Below, piece after piece: positions 59,380 through 64,000 of a stretch of 64,000 bases of DNA. Every line of letters starts with the position of its first letter. Within the stretch, counting starts at the first letter, position 1. The position numbers and the translations under genes are program-made. Source of the DNA: Mucilaginibacter xinganensis (GTDB lineage Bacteria; Bacteroidota; Bacteroidia; Sphingobacteriales; Sphingobacteriaceae); NCBI GenBank assembly GCA_026225055.1, contig JAMFSA010000047.1:62001-126000 (forward strand), in the 5' to 3' direction. The notes beneath the pieces were generated by a model. It saw only the letters and a program-made list of their open reading frames with translations. It searched no databases and had not been told where the DNA came from.

Positions 59380-61758
59380 ATGTTAAACAAAAAAGCTATG
59401 TTAAATTCCTTACTGTCCAAAGTAGTGACAGCCATTCTATTATTCTTCATTGCAGCGATACCTGCAGTTAACGCCTCTGTTTTATCTTACAAAAAGGAGG
59501 CTAACGGGCTTTTATTTACCTTAAGTAACGGGTTGATGAAAGTTAAGGTCTGCAGGGAAGATATCATCGAAGTGAAATACACGCCCTTCGGTGAATTTAC
59601 CAGCAAACCTTCACTGATCGTAAACGCAAAATGGAACCCGCCCACCTTTAAGGTTTCGGAAAACGGGAACCAGGTTGTTATGATAACCGCAAAGCTGAAA
59701 ATCATCGTAAACAAAGTAACTGATAACGTTGCTTATGAAGACCTCCATGGTAATGAGCTTGTCTCCGAAGATCAAAAAAGCGTTACGCCAGCCACTATAG
59801 CCGGCATCAGCACCTATAATATCAGCACCCAATTTAATTCCCCGAAAGACGAGGCACTTTTCGGCCTGGGCTGCCACCCGACTGACACGGGGGCTATTAA
59901 CTATAAAGGCAGAAATCAGGACCTGGCAATAAAATATATGACCGGGGCTGTACCGGTATTATTATCTACCAGGGGTTATGGCCTGATGTGGGATAATTAT
60001 TCGGCATCAAATTTTTACGGTGCCGAGGCAGAAAATACCAAATTTAAATATGTATCCGAAAGTGGGAGGCAGGCCGACTATTACTTTTTTTACGGGCCCA
60101 ATTTCGACCAGATCATCAATCTGTACCGCACAGCCACCGGCAAGGCTCCAATGTTTGCAAAATGGGCATTCGGGCTGTTCCAGTCGCAGGACAGGTATAT
60201 GAGCCAGGATGAAATACTTTCAGTAAAGGACAATTACCGCAATAATCACATCCCGGTAGATGTTATTGTACAGGATTGGTATTATTGGGATCCGTTCCCT
60301 ATTGGTGCTCATGTAATGAACCCTGCACGTTATCCTGACCCAAAAAAAATGATCGATGAATTACATAAATCAAATATTCATGGGATGATATCTATCTGGC
60401 CTGTATTTGGCAAAGGGACTAAAGACTTTGATACCCTGAAAAAAATGGGCGGATTAACCAGCATTACCTGGGATAATGTTGTCAGCCATACATTTGATAC
60501 CTATTACGATGCGCATAATCCCAAAGCACGTGAACTATACTGGGACATGGCCCGCGACAGCTTAGTTAAAAGATATGGCTGGGATGCCTGGTGGGTTGAT
60601 CAATGTGAGCCGGATAATGGCCTGTTATTGGACGAACGCCGGAAAGCCGACTTTTGGACCGGGAAGGGTATTGACTATTTCAACACTTATTCGCTGGAGC
60701 ATTCAACAGGCATCTACCAGGGCTGGCGGCGGGATATCCCTAATAAAAGAGGCTTTTTTCTGCTCAGGCAGACCTTTGCCGGTGAGCAGCGAAATGCTGC
60801 GGTGATATGGACATCGGATATTTCCTGCTCGTTTGACGCGTTAAAAAGCCAGATACCGCAAGGCATCAATACCTGTGTATCCGGAATTCCTTATTGGACA
60901 TCTGACATCGGCGGATACCAGTACAACTGGACGGTGCCTGATTGGTCTAAACCGGAATTCAGGGAACTGTTTACCCGTTGGTTCCAGTTTGGTACATTTT
61001 GCCCAATTATGCGTATCCACGGCAAGGGTGAACGGGCCATATTTTCAAAGAATTGGGACGAAGGCACAAGGTCAATCCTGTTAAAATATGATAAGCTGCG
61101 TTATCGCCTGTTGCCTTATATTTATTCGCTTGCCGCAAAAACCACGCTTGATAATTATACTATGATGCGTTCGCTGGCATTTGATTTTCGCAATGATAAG
61201 AATGTATACAAAATACCAGATCAATATATGTTTGGCCCTGCATTTTTGATTAACCCCGTTACCGGAAAAGGTGAAACGGAAAGAAATGTTTATTTGCCGG
61301 GCGCGGGCCTGTGGTATAATTTCTGGACAGGTGAAAAACTTAACGGGGGTAAAACAATTAATGCTGCTGCACCGATTGATGAGATGCCATTATATGTGCG
61401 TGCCGGTTCTATCGTCCCGATGGGCCCTGAAGTGGAATATGCTACCCAAAAAACCAATAAGGTTATTGAACTGCGGATCTATCCCGGTGCAGATGGCCGG
61501 TTTACTTTTTATGAGGACGAGAATGATAATTACAATTATGAGCAGGGCCGGTATTCCACTTTTACATTCGCCTGGAATGATAAGCAGAAAGAACTAAGCA
61601 TATCGGCTACCAAAGGAAATTTTCCTGGGATGTTAAGACAGCACATCTTTAATATCATATTGGTTAACGGCCAGCATGGTAGCGGCCCTTTGGCCACTAA
61701 AGTTGTTGACGAAACGATTACCTATAAAGGTAAGGCAATAATTGTGAAAGTAAGATAA
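59380..61758 (+). CDS. GH31 alpha-xylosidase-like enzyme
   Basis: 792 residues, signal peptide (LLFFIAAIPAVNA). Barrel motifs: LFGLGCHPTDTGAINYKG, nucleophile Asp in DAWWVDQCEPDN (about residue 406), acid/base Asp in IWTSDISCSF (about 480), C-terminal YEDENDNYNYEQGRYST. It differs from the GH31 at 40646 around the active site (WWVDQCEP against WWCDSSEP), so specificity may differ. It shares a promoter block with GH5 and is followed by a strong terminator and HTCS-3, which probably controls the pair. Confidence 0.93.
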   Translation: MLNKKAMLNSLLSKVVTAILLFFIAAIPAVNASVLSYKKEANGLLFTLSNGLMKVKVCREDIIEVKYTPFGEFTSKPSLIVNAKWNPPTFKVSENGNQVVMITAKLKIIVNKVTDNVAYEDLHGNELVSEDQKSVTPATIAGISTYNISTQFNSPKDEALFGLGCHPTDTGAINYKGRNQDLAIKYMTGAVPVLLSTRGYGLMWDNYSASNFYGAEAENTKFKYVSESGRQADYYFFYGPNFDQIINLYRTATGKAPMFAKWAFGLFQSQDRYMSQDEILSVKDNYRNNHIPVDVIVQDWYYWDPFPIGAHVMNPARYPDPKKMIDELHKSNIHGMISIWPVFGKGTKDFDTLKKMGGLTSITWDNVVSHTFDTYYDAHNPKARELYWDMARDSLVKRYGWDAWWVDQCEPDNGLLLDERRKADFWTGKGIDYFNTYSLEHSTGIYQGWRRDIPNKRGFFLLRQTFAGEQRNAAVIWTSDISCSFDALKSQIPQGINTCVSGIPYWTSDIGGYQYNWTVPDWSKPEFRELFTRWFQFGTFCPIMRIHGKGERAIFSKNWDEGTRSILLKYDKLRYRLLPYIYSLAAKTTLDNYTMMRSLAFDFRNDKNVYKIPDQYMFGPAFLINPVTGKGETERNVYLPGAGLWYNFWTGEKLNGGKTINAAAPIDEMPLYVRAGSIVPMGPEVEYATQKTNKVIELRIYPGADGRFTFYEDENDNYNYEQGRYSTFTFAWNDKQKELSISATKGNFPGMLRQHIFNIILVNGQHGSGPLATKVVDETITYKGKAIIVKVR

Positions 61759-61835
61759 GGGAACGAAACGGAAAATTGAACGATAAACCAGATTACAGTT
61801 GATCGTAGCCGTGAAGTTAATTCAATATCATGGCG

Positions 61836-61874
61836 ATGCGTTCCGTAGAGTCAGCTACGGACGCATTTTTTATT
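61836..61874 (+). terminator. Rho-independent terminator after the second GH31
   Basis: ATGCGTTCCGTAG / CTACGGACGCAT (one bulged T), 6-base loop AGTCAG, then TTTTTTATTT. The best intrinsic terminator in the window, 78 bases after the GH31 stop. Confidence 0.85.
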
Positions 61875-62025
61875 TAATAACCCACCTTGTTTAAGGTAGC
61901 TAAAAATTGAAAGATGTCTATTTTAGTAACCGAAACCCGGCTGTTGATGCAATACTTTTATTACCTTAGTGTACCGGCTTTAAAAAGTCAACCTGTTGAT
62001 TTTTTGCTTTTTCAATGATAACCCG

Positions 62026-64000
62026 ATGCGCGTAAAATTTTGTTCTCTTCTTGCGGTTGCAGTAATTTTTGTATGCGTAAATGCATTTGGGCAGGGTAGC
62101 CAGTATCGTTTCTCGCACCTGGATGTAAGCGACGGGTTATCACACAATCAGGTTAACTGCATATTTAAAGATTCGGAAGGCTTCATGTGGTTTGGTACCG
62201 CATCGGGCCTCAATCGATTTGACGGCTATACCTTTAAGGTATTTAAGCATGACGGGAATAATAAAAATTCACTTTACGACGATTATATAGCCAAGATTTT
62301 TGAGGGACCGGATAAAAAATTATGGATATCGACCCGCAATGGGTTCTGCGTTTATGACCCTGATAAAGAGGATTTTAATAGTGATATGTCGTTGCTGTTA
62401 CGCGCTCTGAAACTTCCTGTAGGGCAAAATGTTACCAAGATATTGCAAACGAGTGCTATGGACTTTTGGTTTTTGTATCCTGATTCAGGCATTTACAGAT
62501 ACAATACCCTGACTAGGCAAACGAAACGGTATTATCACAGCACATACGTTATGCCATCTCTATATTCGAATTCGATTGCGGATATTACGGTTGATGCTAA
62601 ACGTAATATATGGATTGTATACAGTGACAGGACTGTTGAAATGCTGGATATTAAGACTAATAAAATCACCTATCAAACCAATGTTTTTGATACGGTGAGC
62701 AATGAGAAAAACAGCAGTTATTCATTAATTGTCGATAAAGATAATGATCTGTGGTTTTACGCGTCATATGGCGATCTGGGCATATTTTATTACAAGCCTT
62801 CAACTGGGGAACTCCGGCACATTGACAAAGAATCAGCCGGGGCAAGGTTAACTACAAACATCATCAGCAATATTATTGAGGATAACGATGGCCTGCTATG
62901 GATTGCGACCGATCACGGGGGCATAAATGTACTCGATAAACGGGGTTTCAAAATCACTTATTTACTGAACCGGCAGGACGACGCTAAATCGCTAAGGCAA
63001 AACAGCGCAACATTATATAAGGATAACCTGGGTATCATGTGGGCCGGTACTTTTAAAAAGGGAGTAAGCTATTATCATAAAAACATTATCAGGTTCCCGC
63101 TTTATAAGCATTTTGCATCAGACCCCGGCAGCCTGAATTTCGAAGATGCTGACAAATTTGTAGAAGACAAAGTCGGAAATCTTTGGATTGGCACCAATGG
63201 GGGAGGCCTGATCTATTTTAACCGCAAAACAGGCAAGTTTACCCAGTATAAACATGAGCCGGGAAATCCCGGCAGTTTGGCTAATGACATTATTATTAGT
63301 ATGTGCATAAGCGATGATCAGAAATTGTGGATTGGCACCTACTTCGGAGGGTTGGATTGCTTTGATGGCAAGGTTTTTACGCATTATAAGCACGACGACA
63401 AATTGGCCACGAGCATTGCTGATGACAGGGTATGGAGCATCCTGGAAGATTCCTCGCGCCGTTTATGGGTAGGCACCTTTGGCGGCGGTCTTGAGCTATT
63501 TGACCGGTCAAAAAAAACATTTTATCATCCATTTAAACAGTCCGATATAAGGTCCTCGATGGTGTCGTCAATCTTTGAGGATAAACAAGGCAATATTTGG
63601 ATAGGCGGTTTTTTGGGGATCGATGTGATATTGAAAAAAAACGAACGCGTGATCCATTACGTTTCGGACGGAAACATCAAAAATGGCCTGATCGACAATA
63701 CCATCAATAGCATTAACCAGGATCGCCGCGGTTTGATATGGATAGCGACGCCGGGTGGGCTAAGCATTCTGAATCCTAAAACAAACGGTTTTACCTCATT
63801 GACAACAAAAAACGGTCTGCCGGCCAATTCGGTGCTGTGTACGCTGGAGGATAATAAAGGAGCCATGTGGTTAAGCACCTCAAACGGATTAAGCCGCGTC
63901 ACCTTAACCCCAATAGCCGGCACATTTAATTTCCGCTTTGAAAACTTTGATGAGACGGATGGCCTTCAGGGCCGAGAATTTAATATAAATTCTGCTTTGA
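62026..64000 (+). CDS. Hybrid two-component system sensor/regulator (HTCS-3), 3' end outside window
   Basis: Absent from the ORF track because the frame is open to the window edge. ATG at 62026 gives MRVKFCSLLAVAVIFVCVNAFGQ (signal peptide), then FSHLDVSDGLSHNQVNCIFK, DSEGFMWFGTASGLNRFDGY and many Reg_prop repeats (LWIGTNGGG, LWIGTYFGGLDCF, LWVGTFGGG). The last residues, DGLQGREFNINSAL, mark the end of the propeller, so the Y_Y_Y, kinase, receiver and any HTH parts lie outside. The propeller type is the same as HTCS-1 and HTCS-2, but whether it ends in AraC or is a plain histidine kinase cannot be seen. Confidence 0.9.
   Translation, partial: MRVKFCSLLAVAVIFVCVNAFGQGSQYRFSHLDVSDGLSHNQVNCIFKDSEGFMWFGTASGLNRFDGYTFKVFKHDGNNKNSLYDDYIAKIFEGPDKKLWISTRNGFCVYDPDKEDFNSDMSLLLRALKLPVGQNVTKILQTSAMDFWFLYPDSGIYRYNTLTRQTKRYYHSTYVMPSLYSNSIADITVDAKRNIWIVYSDRTVEMLDIKTNKITYQTNVFDTVSNEKNSSYSLIVDKDNDLWFYASYGDLGIFYYKPSTGELRHIDKESAGARLTTNIISNIIEDNDGLLWIATDHGGINVLDKRGFKITYLLNRQDDAKSLRQNSATLYKDNLGIMWAGTFKKGVSYYHKNIIRFPLYKHFASDPGSLNFEDADKFVEDKVGNLWIGTNGGGLIYFNRKTGKFTQYKHEPGNPGSLANDIIISMCISDDQKLWIGTYFGGLDCFDGKVFTHYKHDDKLATSIADDRVWSILEDSSRRLWVGTFGGGLELFDRSKKTFYHPFKQSDIRSSMVSSIFEDKQGNIWIGGFLGIDVILKKNERVIHYVSDGNIKNGLIDNTINSINQDRRGLIWIATPGGLSILNPKTNGFTSLTTKNGLPANSVLCTLEDNKGAMWLSTSNGLSRVTLTPIAGTFNFRFENFDETDGLQGREFNINSAL

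Overview
The window reads as a polysaccharide utilisation locus (PUL) of a Bacteroidota bacterium, probably of the Sphingobacteriaceae (Mucilaginibacter/Pedobacter-like; inferred, no marker gene is present). Supporting signs are a SusC-type TonB-dependent transporter, three hybrid two-component systems (HTCS) of the Bacteroidetes type, many secreted or lipoprotein glycosidases, TAnnTTTG -7 promoter motifs and weak or absent Shine-Dalgarno sequences.

Layout. 1-13714 is all minus strand: GH67 alpha-glucuronidase, a GH43 gene broken by an in-frame TAG, a sialate-O-acetylesterase-type esterase, a small regulator made only of three LacI-type HTH domains, GH127 beta-L-arabinofuranosidase, a small unknown ORF, a GH30_8-type glucuronoxylanase and the 5' part of a susC. 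14349-18551 is HTCS-1, divergent from GH67. 18560-23000 is a decayed stretch holding a truncated ECF sigma gene, a scrambled GH31, an AraC fragment and a GH97 C-terminal fragment, with an intact GH43-CBM6 and an LgoD-like dehydrogenase among them. 23478-35657 (plus) holds GH51, GH43, an alpha/beta-hydrolase esterase, a CE1 esterase, GH43, a second GH51 and a GH115 gene broken by an in-frame TAG. HTCS-2 (35874-40022, minus) is divergent from 40646-54806 (plus): GH31, GH3, GH43, GH8, a tandem CE1 esterase, a CE6-like esterase and a GH95 broken by an in-frame TAG. Then come a nucleoside-hydrolase-like gene (minus), a GH5-CBM13 lipoprotein, a second GH31 and the 5' part of HTCS-3, cut by the window edge.

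How it works together. The main target is glucuronoarabinoxylan. GH30 cuts the backbone at glucuronate branches, GH8, GH3 and GH43 shorten xylo-oligosaccharides, GH67 and GH115 remove (methyl)glucuronate, GH51, GH43 and GH127 remove arabinose, and CE1, CE6 and SASA esterases remove acyl groups. GH5_4, the two GH31 and GH95 fit xyloglucan side chains. HTCS-1 to HTCS-3 probably sense different oligosaccharides.

Most notable: (i) the triple-HTH LacI-like protein without a ligand domain, with candidate operators nearby; (ii) three nearly intact glycosidase genes each interrupted by one in-frame TAG at an otherwise conserved Trp or Gln position; (iii) hidden gene remnants absent from the ORF track; (iv) candidate HTCS boxes at fixed distances from -7 motifs, and a duplicated promoter/leader shared by the GH5 and second GH31 genes.
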